In this document: positions 1 to 6,835 of the stretch, one piece after another
Layout of the letters: the number at the start of each line of letters is the position of its first letter
Numbering within the stretch: the first letter of the stretch is position 1
From: Bacillota bacterium
GTDB lineage: Bacteria > Bacillota > Clostridia > Peptostreptococcales > Anaerovoracaceae
Direction of reading: 5' to 3'
DNA: 12,726 bases
Assembly (NCBI GenBank): GCA_016282655.1
Contig: JAEELK010000188.1
Span: 1 to 12,726, forward strand
Notes under the pieces: generated by a model
Seen by the model: the letters and a program-made list of their open reading frames with translations, nothing else
Told to the model about the DNA's origin: nothing
The model's database searches: none
Position numbers and translations under genes: made by a program

Positions 1-39
1 GCTTTCCATCTCCATCACCGCGAAGGGATGTCCGCCCAT
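1..39 (-). CDS. Start of an unidentified downstream gene (partial, runs off the window)
   Basis: An ATG at 39..37 opens a frame that stays open to the window edge, reading MGGHPFAVMEMES. It begins 5 nt after the oppC stop codon. A good Shine-Dalgarno sequence (AAAGGAG) lies in the last oppC codons, 11 nt upstream of the ATG, as expected for a translationally linked next cistron. Thirteen codons are too few to name the product. The pattern hydrophobic-hydrophobic-x-M-E-x-(S/N) weakly recalls the first strand of clostridial cyclophilin-type peptidyl-prolyl isomerases, but this is a guess. A peptidase or amidohydrolase, common beside oligopeptide transporters, is equally possible. That a gene starts here is moderately likely; its function is unknown. 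Confidence 0.45.
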   Translation of the reverse strand, partial: MGGHPFAVMEMES

Positions 40-44
40 TCGGA

Positions 45-878
45 TCAGAACTCCTTTCTGAGGCGCGGGTCCATGAGGTCGCGCAGACCGTCTCCGATGA
101 AGTTCGCGCCGACGGCCATGGTGAAGATGGCCAGGCCCGGGAAGCCGGAGACCCAGAATTTGTTGAAATAATTGACGCCGTCGGAGACCATCATGCCCCA
201 CTCCGGCGTGGGCGGCGCGGAGCCGAGGCCCAGGAAGCTCAGCGTGGAGAACATGAGGATCTGGTTGCCGATGTCCGTGGTCGCCATGATCAGCACGGAG
301 CTGACGCTGTTCGGGAAGATCTCCTTCATGAGGGTCCGGAAGCTCGAGGCGCCCAGGGCGCGCGAGGCCGTGACGTATTCATTCTCCTTCACGCTCAGCA
401 CCACGCTGCGCATGAGGCGGGCATAGCTCGGCCAGGCCACGATGACCAGCGCGAACATGGTGTTGAAGAGGCTCTTGCCCAGCACCGCGTTGACGATCAT
501 GGCCAGGATGAGCGAGGGGAAGGAGAGGATCATCTCGGAGAAGCGCATCATCACGTTGTCCACCCAGCCGCCGACGTAGGCCGCGATCGCGCCGTAAAAG
601 GTGCCGATGGCGCCGGCGATGATCACGGTGAGGCAGCCGGCCAGCAGGGAGTAACGCCCGCCGTAGATGACGCGGCTGAAGATGTCCCGGCCGAAGTTGT
701 CCGTGCCGAAGATGTGCTGCGCGGAAGGCGCCTGCAGGCGGATCGTCATGTCCTGCACGAGCGGGTCGCAGGGAGCGACGAGCGGCGCGAGGATGGCGCA
801 GATCACCCAGAAGGCGCAGATGAGGATGCCGAGGGTGAAGAGATAGTTCGAGCGAAGCAGCTTTCGGAACGCGCGCAT
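45..878 (-). CDS. oppC: Oligopeptide/dipeptide ABC transporter permease, OppC/DppC type
   Basis: Second inner-membrane permease of the peptide importer; it pairs with OppB to form the channel driven by OppD and OppF. The 277-aa product has the OppC/DppC layout: a first membrane helix at about 13-36, then the family hallmark HIFGTDNFGRDIFSR at 55-69, further helices through about 260, and the EAA-type cytoplasmic loop (EYVTASRALGASSF, 167-180) that contacts the ATPases. PEWGMM (225-230) and a C-terminal GDGLRDLMDPRLR are also typical. The ATG at 878 is preferred: it overlaps the oppB stop as TGATG and has GAGGT 7 nt upstream. A GTG at 887 is in frame, but it abuts the ribosome site and is less likely. 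The length is slightly short for the family but looks complete. Assignment to the family is firm; the peptide specificity is unknown. Confidence 0.93.
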   Translation of the reverse strand: MRAFRKLLRSNYLFTLGILICAFWVICAILAPLVAPCDPLVQDMTIRLQAPSAQHIFGTDNFGRDIFSRVIYGGRYSLLAGCLTVIIAGAIGTFYGAIAAYVGGWVDNVMMRFSEMILSFPSLILAMIVNAVLGKSLFNTMFALVIVAWPSYARLMRSVVLSVKENEYVTASRALGASSFRTLMKEIFPNSVSSVLIMATTDIGNQILMFSTLSFLGLGSAPPTPEWGMMVSDGVNYFNKFWVSGFPGLAIFTMAVGANFIGDGLRDLMDPRLRKEF

Positions 879-1894
879 CACTGACACCTCACTCTCGGGT
901 CGATGATGCCGTAGAGGATGTCCACCACGGTGTTGATGACCATGTAGTTCAGGGCGATCAGGAGCGAGACGCCGATGATGGCCGGGAAGTCCGCCGACAT
1001 GACGGACTGGTAGGCGTACTGCCCCACGCCGGGCCAGTTGAAGATGGTCTCGACGAGCACCATGCCGCCCAGCATGTTGCCGAGGCCCAGGCCGATGACC
1101 GTGAGCACGGGGATGATGGCGTTGCCGATGGCGTGCTTCCGGATGAGCGCGCCCTCGGAAAGGCCCTTCGCCCGCGCGGTGCGGACGTAGTCCGTCCCCA
1201 TCACGTCGAGCAGGTTGGAGCGGGTGGTTCGGGTGATGAGGCCCATGGTGAAGGCCGCGAGCACCAGGCCGGGCAGCAGCAGATGGCCGAAGGCGTTGAG
1301 CGCCTTGTCCACGTTGCCCTCGAGCAGGCTGTCCAGCACGAACATGCCGGTGACGTGCCGCGGCGCGAGGAACTGATTGGAGAGGCGTCCGGGGCCCGGG
1401 AAGATGGCGTGCTTATAATAGAGGAAATAGAGGGCCAGCAGGGCCAGCCAGAAGCCGGGGACGCTGACGCCGGTGACCGAGATCGCGCGGACGCACTGGT
1501 CCGTCAGGCTGTTCCTCCGCCTGGCGCTGATGATCCCGAAGAGGATGCCGAAGAGCGAGGCGAAGAGGATGGCCGTGAAAGCGAGCTCCACCGTGGCCGG
1601 GAAGCAGCGCTTCAGCTCGCCCAGCACGGGGGTGTTGGTGCGCACCGAGGTGCCCAGATCCAGATGGAGCAGGTTCTTCATATAAAGATAGTACTGCGTG
1701 CCGAGCGGCTCATCCAGACCGTACTTGGCCTTGTAGGCCTCCACGATCTGCGGGTCGCTGAGGGCGCGCTGCGAGAGGTTCGCGGAGATCGGATCGCCGA
1801 TCATTTTGCTCAGCAAAAAGACGAGCGTCGCAACGCCCAGCATCATCACGATCAGGTACAGTATTCTTCTTCCGACGAACTGCAGTTTTTCCAT
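878..1894 (-). CDS. oppB: Oligopeptide/dipeptide ABC transporter permease, OppB/DppB type
   Basis: First inner-membrane permease of the importer. The 338-aa protein has an N-terminal helix at about 10-30 (ILYLIVMMLGVATLVFLLS), then a periplasm-side or extracellular segment carrying YGLDEPLGTQYYLYMKNLL, typical of OppB/DppB. Five more predicted helices follow at about 100-122, 135-160, 203-222, 262-285 and 303-330. The EAA loop is at about 235-262 (DYVRTARAKGLSEGALIRKH), followed by VETIFNWPGVGQ, a strong family signature. The ATG at 1894 is preceded by a modest GGAG only 4 nt away, and that GGAG can pair with an upstream CUCCG (see the regulatory entry). The stop overlaps the oppC start by one base (TGATG), which suggests coupled, equimolar translation of the two permeases. 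The gene is separated from oppA by 103 bp containing a strong hairpin. Confidence 0.94.
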   Translation of the reverse strand: MEKLQFVGRRILYLIVMMLGVATLVFLLSKMIGDPISANLSQRALSDPQIVEAYKAKYGLDEPLGTQYYLYMKNLLHLDLGTSVRTNTPVLGELKRCFPATVELAFTAILFASLFGILFGIISARRRNSLTDQCVRAISVTGVSVPGFWLALLALYFLYYKHAIFPGPGRLSNQFLAPRHVTGMFVLDSLLEGNVDKALNAFGHLLLPGLVLAAFTMGLITRTTRSNLLDVMGTDYVRTARAKGLSEGALIRKHAIGNAIIPVLTVIGLGLGNMLGGMVLVETIFNWPGVGQYAYQSVMSADFPAIIGVSLLIALNYMVINTVVDILYGIIDPRVRCQ

Positions 1895-1898
1895 GTTT

Positions 1899-1914
1899 CT
1901 CCGGCAGGGCGGAG
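1899..1914 (-). promoter_or_regulatory. Short hairpin that could mask the oppB ribosome binding site
   Basis: In the transcript, CUCCG (from 1914..1910) can pair with CGGAG (1903..1899) across a 6-nt loop. CGGAG contains the only plausible Shine-Dalgarno sequence of oppB, four nucleotides before its ATG. This could lower oppB and oppC translation relative to oppA. The stem is only 5 bp and shares its outer base (1914) with the larger hairpin next to it, so its role is inferred. Confidence 0.35.
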
Positions 1915-1943
1915 GGCGCGGTCACAAAAGCGTGCCCGCGCCC
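1914..1943 (-). promoter_or_regulatory. Intercistronic stem-loop between oppA and oppB
   Basis: The transcript can fold as GGGCGCGG paired with CCGCGCCC (8 perfect bp, 1943..1936 with 1921..1914). A single G/A mismatch follows, then three more pairs (CAC/GUG) closing a GCUUUU loop. No U-run follows on the transcribed strand, so this is not a standard intrinsic terminator. A GC-rich hairpin directly after a binding-protein gene and before its permease genes is a known arrangement (for example malE-malF) that protects the 3' end of the upstream mRNA or lets only part of transcription pass. The hairpin is directly visible; its function is inferred. Confidence 0.6.
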
Positions 1944-1956
1944 CGTCCTGCGATCA

Positions 1957-1979
1957 TTTCAGGTCGTTGTTTCAGGTCG
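1957..1979. repeat. Two 10-bp direct repeats downstream of oppA
   Basis: The 10-mer TTTCAGGTCG (plus strand) occurs at 1957-1966 and again at 1970-1979, a 13-bp period, inside the oppA-oppB gap. On the transcribed strand it reads CGACCTGAAA twice. It may be a chance or slippage duplication, or paired half-sites; nothing else in the sequence decides between these. Confidence 0.5.
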
Positions 1980-1997
1980 ATGCTTTCTGCCCGGGTC

Positions 1998-3614
1998 TTA
2001 TTTGAGGTTGACCTGGGTCAGGTCTACGACGTAGGGATCCGAGAAGGCCACGCCGTCCAGTCTGGTGTTGTAGCCGAGGTGGACCGGCGCCTGGGCGATC
2101 ATGAGGAAGGGACCGTGTTCATAGGTCTTTTCCTGCATCTCTTCCAGCAGCGCGGTGCGCTCCGCGTTGTCCGTGGCGTTGGTGATCTTCTGATAGTAAG
2201 CGGCGATCTCGGGATCGTTCTCGGCGGTCCACTGCGCGCGCAGGCCGACGATGCCGCCGGCGAGGAACTCGAGCTGCACGTTGGGATCCGTGTAGTCGGT
2301 GGCCCAGTACATGACGGTGAAGCCGAGGGTGCCGTTTCTGTATTCGTCGCCGTAGCCGGCCGCCCAGGGATAAGGAACGATGTTGACGTCGATGTTGATC
2401 TGGGCCAGGTCGCTCTTGACCTTCTGGGCCAGGTCGGTCAGCAGGATGCCTTCCATGTCGAGGTCGCAGACGGGCATGTCGATGGAGAAGCCGTCCGGAT
2501 AGCCCGCTTCGGCCATCAGGGCCTTGGCGGCTTCGACGTCGGTGTAGTCGACGGGTCTTTCGCCCTTGGCGCCCATGAATCCGGTCTGGAGCAGGGAGTA
2601 AGGCGTGCTGGTGCCTTCGCCGCAGATGGTCTGTACGCCGGCGTAATCCACAGCCTTGCGGATGGCCTGCTGGACCAGCGGGTCGGAGACGGGGCCGCCG
2701 TACTGCTCGTCGAGGTTCATCATGATGAAGCCGACGGTCTTGGACGCGGAGGAGAGCAGCGCGATGTTGTCGAGGCCGGCCAGCTCCGCCATGGTGTCGT
2801 CACTCATGTTGCAGGCGATGTCGATATCGCCGGTCTTGAGGGTCATCATCTGGGTGTTGGAATCCGGCTGGATCTGGATGATGTACTTATCCACGTTGGT
2901 CGGGGTGCCCCAGTAGTTGGGGTTCTTCTCCAGCACGATCTCGGAGTCGGGCACGTAGCTGGTGAGGATGTACATGCCGCTGCCGAGGCTGTTGTTGTTC
3001 AGATAAGCCTGCGCGGTGTCCGCGGTGGCGGCGTCTTCGGCATCCGTGGCGCCGTGCTCCTTCGCCAGGACGCTGTCCAGAACGGCGCAGGAAGCGTAGG
3101 TCAGCTTGGAGAGGATGGCGCTGTCGGGCTGGGTCAGATTCAGGACCACAGTCTTCTCGTCGGGGGTGTCGATGGACGCGATGGTGTCGCAGATGAAGGA
3201 GGGATTGCCCTTCAGGTTCTTCACGCGCATCAGGGAGAAGCGCACGTCCTCGGAAGTCATGGGATTGCCCGAGGCGAAGGTGATGCCGTCCTTCAGGGTG
3301 AGGGTCAGCTTCATGTTGTCCTCGGAAAATTCATAGGTGTCCACGAGGCAGGGCTCCGGAGCGCCCTCGTTGGAATAGAATTTGAAGAGGTTCTCATAGC
3401 AGGCGTTGATCACCATCGGAGGGTTGCGTTCGTAAGTATAACCGGGGTCCAGCGTGTCGAATCCGCCGCCGAAGGCCACCACGACGGTGGTGTTGGCGGG
3501 CGCGGCGTCGGCTTCGCTGTCGCCGGAAGACGCCGGGGCCTGACTGCTGCTGCCGCAGGCGACGAGCGCGAGGGCCAGGAGCAGGACCAGGAGCAATGCA
3601 AGTGCTTTCTTCAT
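1998..3614 (-). CDS. oppA: Oligopeptide/dipeptide ABC transporter substrate-binding lipoprotein
   Basis: Extracellular solute-binding protein of family 5 (SBP_bac_5), which captures peptides, or in some members other solutes such as nickel or glycans, and delivers them to OppBC. The 538-aa product begins MKKALALLL, a basic then strongly hydrophobic signal peptide ending in the lipobox LVAC; Cys20 would be lipidated and anchor it to the membrane. A Ser/Ala/Gly-rich linker (21-40) precedes the binding domain. The stretch LTLKDGITFASGNPMTSEDV (106-125) is the family signature. The ATG at 3614 is chosen because GGAGG lies 8 nt upstream and the signal peptide starts there. An in-frame ATG at 3635, overlapping the oppF stop as TAATG, would add seven residues (MLMEVEE) and has no ribosome site. 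It lies between the ATPase and permease genes and is followed by a hairpin that may raise its mRNA level. Ligand unknown. Confidence 0.93.
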   Translation of the reverse strand: MKKALALLLVLLLALALVACGSSSQAPASSGDSEADAAPANTTVVVAFGGGFDTLDPGYTYERNPPMVINACYENLFKFYSNEGAPEPCLVDTYEFSEDNMKLTLTLKDGITFASGNPMTSEDVRFSLMRVKNLKGNPSFICDTIASIDTPDEKTVVLNLTQPDSAILSKLTYASCAVLDSVLAKEHGATDAEDAATADTAQAYLNNNSLGSGMYILTSYVPDSEIVLEKNPNYWGTPTNVDKYIIQIQPDSNTQMMTLKTGDIDIACNMSDDTMAELAGLDNIALLSSASKTVGFIMMNLDEQYGGPVSDPLVQQAIRKAVDYAGVQTICGEGTSTPYSLLQTGFMGAKGERPVDYTDVEAAKALMAEAGYPDGFSIDMPVCDLDMEGILLTDLAQKVKSDLAQINIDVNIVPYPWAAGYGDEYRNGTLGFTVMYWATDYTDPNVQLEFLAGGIVGLRAQWTAENDPEIAAYYQKITNATDNAERTALLEEMQEKTYEHGPFLMIAQAPVHLGYNTRLDGVAFSDPYVVDLTQVNLK

Positions 3615-3634
3615 TTCTTCTACCTCCATTAACA

Positions 3635-4642
3635 TTAACGAGATTCAGACGGTTCCGTCTTTTCCTTAGGGTCAGCGGATGGGTTATCGCATAAGTGGCA
3701 AGCCACAAAGTGATCCTTTTCGATCTCCCGGAAGGGCGGCTCCTCCTGCGCGCAGCGCGCGCAGGCCTTGGGGCAGCGGGTGTGGAAGCGGCAGCCCCCC
3801 GGCGGATCCGTCGGGCTGGGGATCTCTCCCTCCAGATGCACGCGCTCCGCGTGCTCTCCCGCGGCCCGCGGGATGGCGGAGAGCAGGGCTTCCGTGTAGG
3901 GATGCAGCGGGCGCTCGTAGATCTGGTCGTAGGGCGCGAGCTCCACGATCTTGCCCAGGTACATCACCGCCACCCGGTCGCTCACCTGGTAGACGACGCT
4001 CAGGTTGTGCGAGATGAAGAAATAGGTGAGGCCGAGCTTCTCCTTCAGGCTCTGGAGCAGGTTCAGGACCTGCGCCTGCACGGAGACGTCCAGCGCCGAG
4101 ACCGCCTCGTCGCAGACGATCAGCTTGGGCTCCAGCGCGAGCGCCCGGGCGATGCCCACGCGCTGCTTCTGTCCGCCGGAGAGCTCGTGCGGATAGCGGC
4201 TCAGGTGATACTCGTCCAGGCCGACGAGCTGCAGGAGCTCGCGGATGCGGCCTTCCCGGAACGCGGCGTCTCCCAGCCGGTGCACCAGGAAGGGCTCCTC
4301 CAGGATCTGCTTCACCGTCCGCCTGGGGTTCAGGCTTGCGGAAGGATCCTGAAAGACGATCTGCACCTCCCGCCGGACCTGTCTGGCCGCGGCGCCGCGC
4401 AGGCCGTTGACGTTCCTGCCTTCCAGCTGCACGTTGCCGGAGACCGGGTCCACCAGTCCCACGAGCAGGCGGCCCAGCGTGCTCTTGCCGCAGCCGCTCT
4501 CGCCGACGACGCCGAAGGTCTCTCCTTTATATATCTCCAGCGTGACGCCGTCCACCGCCTTCACGGTGCCGGCGCTGCGCTTCTTGCCGCGGAACCAGAC
4601 GCGGGCGTCCTCGACGCGCAGCAGGATCTTTTCGTCCGCCAT
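3635..4642 (-). CDS. oppF: Oligopeptide/dipeptide ABC transporter ATP-binding protein, OppF/DppF type
   Basis: Second cytoplasmic ATPase of the peptide importer, partner of OppD. In the 335-aa product, Walker A is GESGCGKST (47-55), the Q-loop Gln is 98, the signature LSGGQ is 154-158, Walker B ends in CDEA (177-180), the D-loop SALD follows, and the switch His is 212. The FQDPSASLNPRRTV segment (97-110) and HPYTEALLSAIP (247-258) mark the OppF/DppF group. The oligopeptide-transporter C-terminal extension contains Cys284, 290, 294, 297, 315 and 318; related DppD/OppF proteins can bind an iron-sulfur cluster there. The ATG at 4642 is one base after the oppD stop and has AAGGAGG 8 nt upstream. 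A longer frame reaching 4780 has no homology-like sequence before this Met and overlaps oppD, so it is rejected. The stop lies 20 bp before the oppA start. Confidence 0.95.
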   Translation of the reverse strand: MADEKILLRVEDARVWFRGKKRSAGTVKAVDGVTLEIYKGETFGVVGESGCGKSTLGRLLVGLVDPVSGNVQLEGRNVNGLRGAAARQVRREVQIVFQDPSASLNPRRTVKQILEEPFLVHRLGDAAFREGRIRELLQLVGLDEYHLSRYPHELSGGQKQRVGIARALALEPKLIVCDEAVSALDVSVQAQVLNLLQSLKEKLGLTYFFISHNLSVVYQVSDRVAVMYLGKIVELAPYDQIYERPLHPYTEALLSAIPRAAGEHAERVHLEGEIPSPTDPPGGCRFHTRCPKACARCAQEEPPFREIEKDHFVACHLCDNPSADPKEKTEPSESR

Positions 4643-4643
4643 C

Positions 4644-5642
4644 TCAGCAGCCTCCTTCCGCGCCGGCGTAGAGCCAGCAGGCCACCTCGCGCCCTTCGCC
4701 GGCCGGGACCGCCGCGGGGCAGCGCTTCGCGCAGATCTCCATGGCCTTCGGACAGCGGGGGCAGAAGGGACAGCCCTCAAAGCGCTCCGTCGGGTTGGGC
4801 ACGCTGCCGTCGATGGAATAGAGCGCGCCGCGCTCCTTCGTGATCTGCGGCACGGCCCGGATGAGGCCCTCCGAATACGGATGCAGCGGATGCTCGAAAA
4901 GGACCTCCACGGCGGCTTTCTCCACCATGCGCCCCGCGTACATGACGATCATGTTATCGCAGAGCTCGCGGATGACGCCCATGTCGTGCGTGATGAAAAG
5001 GATGGCCGTGCCGTTCTTTTCGTTCAGCTCGCGCATGAGGTCCAGGATCTGGGCCTGGATGGTCACGTCCAGCGCGGTGGTGGGCTCGTCCGCGATGAGC
5101 AGCGCGGGCTGACAGGCCAGCGCCATCGCGATCATGACGCGCTGGCGCATGCCGCCGGACATCTGGTGCGGATACTCCTGGGCCCGGCGCTCCGGGTCCG
5201 CGATCCCCACCGCGCGCATCAGCTCCACCGCCTCGCGCAGGGCTTCCTTTTTGCCCATGCCGCGGTGCAGGCGGAGCGGCTCGGCGATCTGCTTGCCGCA
5301 TTTGATGATCGGATTCAGGGAGGTCATGGGCTCCTGGAAGATCATGGAGATCTCGTTGCCGCGGATCTTCTGCATCTGCCTTTCCCCGCTGCCCAGAAGC
5401 TCTCTGCCGCGGAAGCGGATGCTGCCTCCGGTGATCCGCCCGGGCGGATCCGGGATGAGCTGCATGACGGAGAGCGAGGACACGCTCTTGCCGCTGCCGG
5501 ACTCGCCCACGATGCCGAGCTTCTCGCCCCTGTGCAGCACGTAGCTCAGCCCGTCGACGGCCTTGACCACGCCCTCGAGGGTCCGGAATTCCACACAGAG
5601 ATCCTCTATTTCCAGCAAGACTTGCGCTTCTCTGTCGTCCAT
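4644..5642 (-). CDS. oppD: Oligopeptide/dipeptide ABC transporter ATP-binding protein, OppD/DppD type
   Basis: First cytoplasmic ATPase and first gene of the opp operon. The 332-aa protein shows Walker A GESGSGKS (46-53), Q-loop Gln103 within [12 protein letters not shown], signature MSGGM (161-165), Walker B LLIADEP (181-187), D-loop ALD (190-192) and switch His219. [15 protein letters not shown] and the [14 protein letters not shown] block are typical of OppD/DppD. C-terminal cysteines at 291, 294, 297, 304, 308 and 322 match the region that in some DppD proteins carries a 4Fe-4S cluster. The ATG at 5642 has AAAGGG 7 nt upstream and sits about 35 nt downstream of the predicted transcription start. 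Having the ATPases first in the operon, rather than oppA first, is a departure from the common A-B-C-D-F order. Opp versus Dpp naming cannot be settled from sequence alone. Confidence 0.95.
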   Translation of the reverse strand: MDDREAQVLLEIEDLCVEFRTLEGVVKAVDGLSYVLHRGEKLGIVGESGSGKSVSSLSVMQLIPDPPGRITGGSIRFRGRELLGSGERQMQKIRGNEISMIFQEPMTSLNPIIKCGKQIAEPLRLHRGMGKKEALREAVELMRAVGIADPERRAQEYPHQMSGGMRQRVMIAMALACQPALLIADEPTTALDVTIQAQILDLMRELNEKNGTAILFITHDMGVIRELCDNMIVMYAGRMVEKAAVEVLFEHPLHPYSEGLIRAVPQITKERGALYSIDGSVPNPTERFEGCPFCPRCPKAMEICAKRCPAAVPAGEGREVACWLYAGAEGGC

Positions 5643-5683
5643 TCCTTCCCTTTCGTTGCTTTAGTGTGTTAGTAGAATAAACA

Positions 5684-5712
5684 ATTATATCGTTTACGGC
5701 GCGGAAAGACAA
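5684..5712 (-). promoter_or_regulatory. Sigma-A type promoter for the opp operon
   Basis: On the minus strand a perfect -10 box, TATAAT (5689..5684), is preceded at exactly 17 bp by TTGTCT (5712..5707), a 4-of-6 match to TTGACA. The start of transcription would be near 5678-5674, giving a leader of about 35 nt before the oppD ATG. The surrounding DNA is markedly AT-rich compared with the genes, and this is the only well-formed promoter I found in the window. It implies that opp can be transcribed independently of the aro operon. Confidence 0.72.
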
Positions 5713-5726
5713 GCCTTCCGCGCCGT
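5696..5726. promoter_or_regulatory. Perfect 11-bp dyad centred on the opp -35 box (operator and/or transcript-end hairpin)
   Basis: ACGGCGCGGAA (5696-5706) is the exact reverse complement of TTCCGCGCCGT (5716-5726), with a 9-bp centre. The centre (5711) falls inside the -35 box, and the left arm fills most of the promoter spacer. A bound dimeric regulator would therefore compete with RNA polymerase. The same sequence, transcribed from aroF, would make an 11-bp GC-rich hairpin, but on that strand it is followed by AAACGAUAUAAUUG and not a U-run, so a classical terminator is a weaker reading. On the plus strand it is followed by a partly T-rich TTCGTTCT, but no gene there would use it. The dyad is certain; which role it has is inferred. 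Confidence 0.65.
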
Positions 5727-5782
5727 TCGTTCTGTGAATTATTGTATAAATTCTGATAATAACGCTGCCGCCGGGCTGCCTT

Positions 5783-6811
5783 CTACAGCATGTCCGCGAT
5801 CTCCAGGATCAGCCGCTCGCTCTTCTCCCAGCCGAGGCAGGCGTCCGTGATGGACTGGCCGTAAACGCCTCCGCCCACCGACTGCCTGCCGTCCACGAGA
5901 TAGCTTTCGATCATGAAGCCCTTGACCAGCTTCTTCACCGCCGGATCATATTTCCGGAAGGAGAGGACCTCCTTGGCGATGCGGGGCTGCTCGAAGGGAT
6001 CCTTGCCGCTGTTGGAATGGTTGCAGTCGATGATGACGGCCGGGTTCTGCAGCTCCGTCTCCCCATAGAGCGCGGCGAGCCGCCGGACGCTCTCGAAATG
6101 ATAGTTGGGATACGGCGTGCCGTGCTGGTCCACGTAGCCGCGCAGGATGGCGTGGGCGAAGGGATTGCCGTAGGAATGGCCCTCCCAGCCGCGGTAGATG
6201 AAGTGATGCTGGTGCTGGGCCGCCTGGATGGCGTTCATCATGACGCTCAGATCGCCGCTGGTGGGATTCTTCATGCCGACGGGGCACTCGATGGCGCTGG
6301 CGGTGAGGCGGTGCTGCTGGTCCTCCACGCTGCGGGCGCCCACGGCCACGTAGCCCAGCAGATCGTCCAGATACTTGTGGTTCTCGGGGTAGAGCATCTC
6401 GTCGGCGCAGGCGAAGCCGGTCTCCTTCACGGCGCGCATGTGCAGCTCGCGGGTGGCGATGATGCCCTTGAAGAGATCCGGCTGCGCCGTGGGATCCGGC
6501 TGGTGCACGAGGCCCTTGTAGCCGTCGCCTGTGGTGCGCGGCTTGTTGGTGTAGATCCGCGGCACGATGAGGATCTTCTCCCGGACCTTCTCCTGCACCG
6601 GGATCAGGCGGGAGATGTAGTCGAGCACGCTGTCCTCGTTGTCCGCGGAGCAGGGCCCGATGATCAGCGCGATCTTGTCGCTCGCGCCGCTGAAGATCGC
6701 CTTCAGCTCGGCGATGCGCGCATCCACCGTCTCCGACATCTTGCCCGTCAGCGGATACATCTCCTTGACCTCCATGGGGATGGCCAGTTTTCTCTTGAAT
6801 TCCATGTTCAT
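5783..6811 (-). CDS. aroF: 3-deoxy-7-phosphoheptulonate (DAHP) synthase, type I-alpha (AroF/G/H-like)
   Basis: Catalyses the first committed step of the shikimate pathway: phosphoenolpyruvate plus erythrose 4-phosphate to DAHP, in the cytoplasm, with a divalent metal. The 342-aa product carries GPCS (52-55, Cys54 a metal ligand), KPRTT (90-94), GARSVEDQQHR (158-168), DCNHSNSGK (262-270, His265), IESYLVDG (301-308, Glu302) and ITDACLGWE (321-329), all in the order of E. coli AroG. KPRTT is followed by GDGYKG rather than VGWKG, a clostridial-type variant. There is no fused chorismate mutase or ACT domain. The ATG at 6811 is favoured by AAAAGGAG 11 nt upstream. An in-frame ATG at 6853 and a TTG at 6871 would add Ala-rich, unconserved residues. 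It is last in the aro operon, 103 bp after tyrA, although it acts first. Such enzymes are usually feedback-inhibited, but the effector cannot be read here. Confidence 0.95.
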   Translation of the reverse strand: MNMEFKRKLAIPMEVKEMYPLTGKMSETVDARIAELKAIFSGASDKIALIIGPCSADNEDSVLDYISRLIPVQEKVREKILIVPRIYTNKPRTTGDGYKGLVHQPDPTAQPDLFKGIIATRELHMRAVKETGFACADEMLYPENHKYLDDLLGYVAVGARSVEDQQHRLTASAIECPVGMKNPTSGDLSVMMNAIQAAQHQHHFIYRGWEGHSYGNPFAHAILRGYVDQHGTPYPNYHFESVRRLAALYGETELQNPAVIIDCNHSNSGKDPFEQPRIAKEVLSFRKYDPAVKKLVKGFMIESYLVDGRQSVGGGVYGQSITDACLGWEKSERLILEIADML

Positions 6812-6835
6812 GATCTGTTCTTCTCCTTTTGCGTC

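Noticed and set aside
1806..3632. Long plus-strand open frame (608 codons) opposite oppA
   Set aside because: It lies antisense to a clear SBP_bac_5 gene, has Gly/Val/His-rich low-complexity composition and no recognisable domain. It is a GC-driven mirror frame of the real gene.
4643..4780. Longer N-terminus for oppF starting at 4780
   Set aside because: It would overlap oppD by over 130 bp, adds Arg/Ala-rich sequence absent from the family, and the ATG at 4642 has a near-ideal AAGGAGG.
3695..5672. Long plus-strand frames opposite oppF and oppD
   Set aside because: Arg/Ala/Leu-rich antisense frames over two well-conserved ATPases, with no good ribosome site and no domain; products of high GC at third positions.
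5696..5726. Standard Rho-independent terminator for the aro operon
   Set aside because: The hairpin is strong, but the transcribed strand continues AAACGAUAUAAUUG with no U-run, so it is listed as a dyad of uncertain role rather than a terminator.
5747..5761. Possible CodY-type site (core TCAGAA) upstream of the opp promoter
   Set aside because: Only about 10 of 15 positions match AATTTTCNGAAAATT, and it lies about 60-70 bp upstream of the -10 box; too weak to call.
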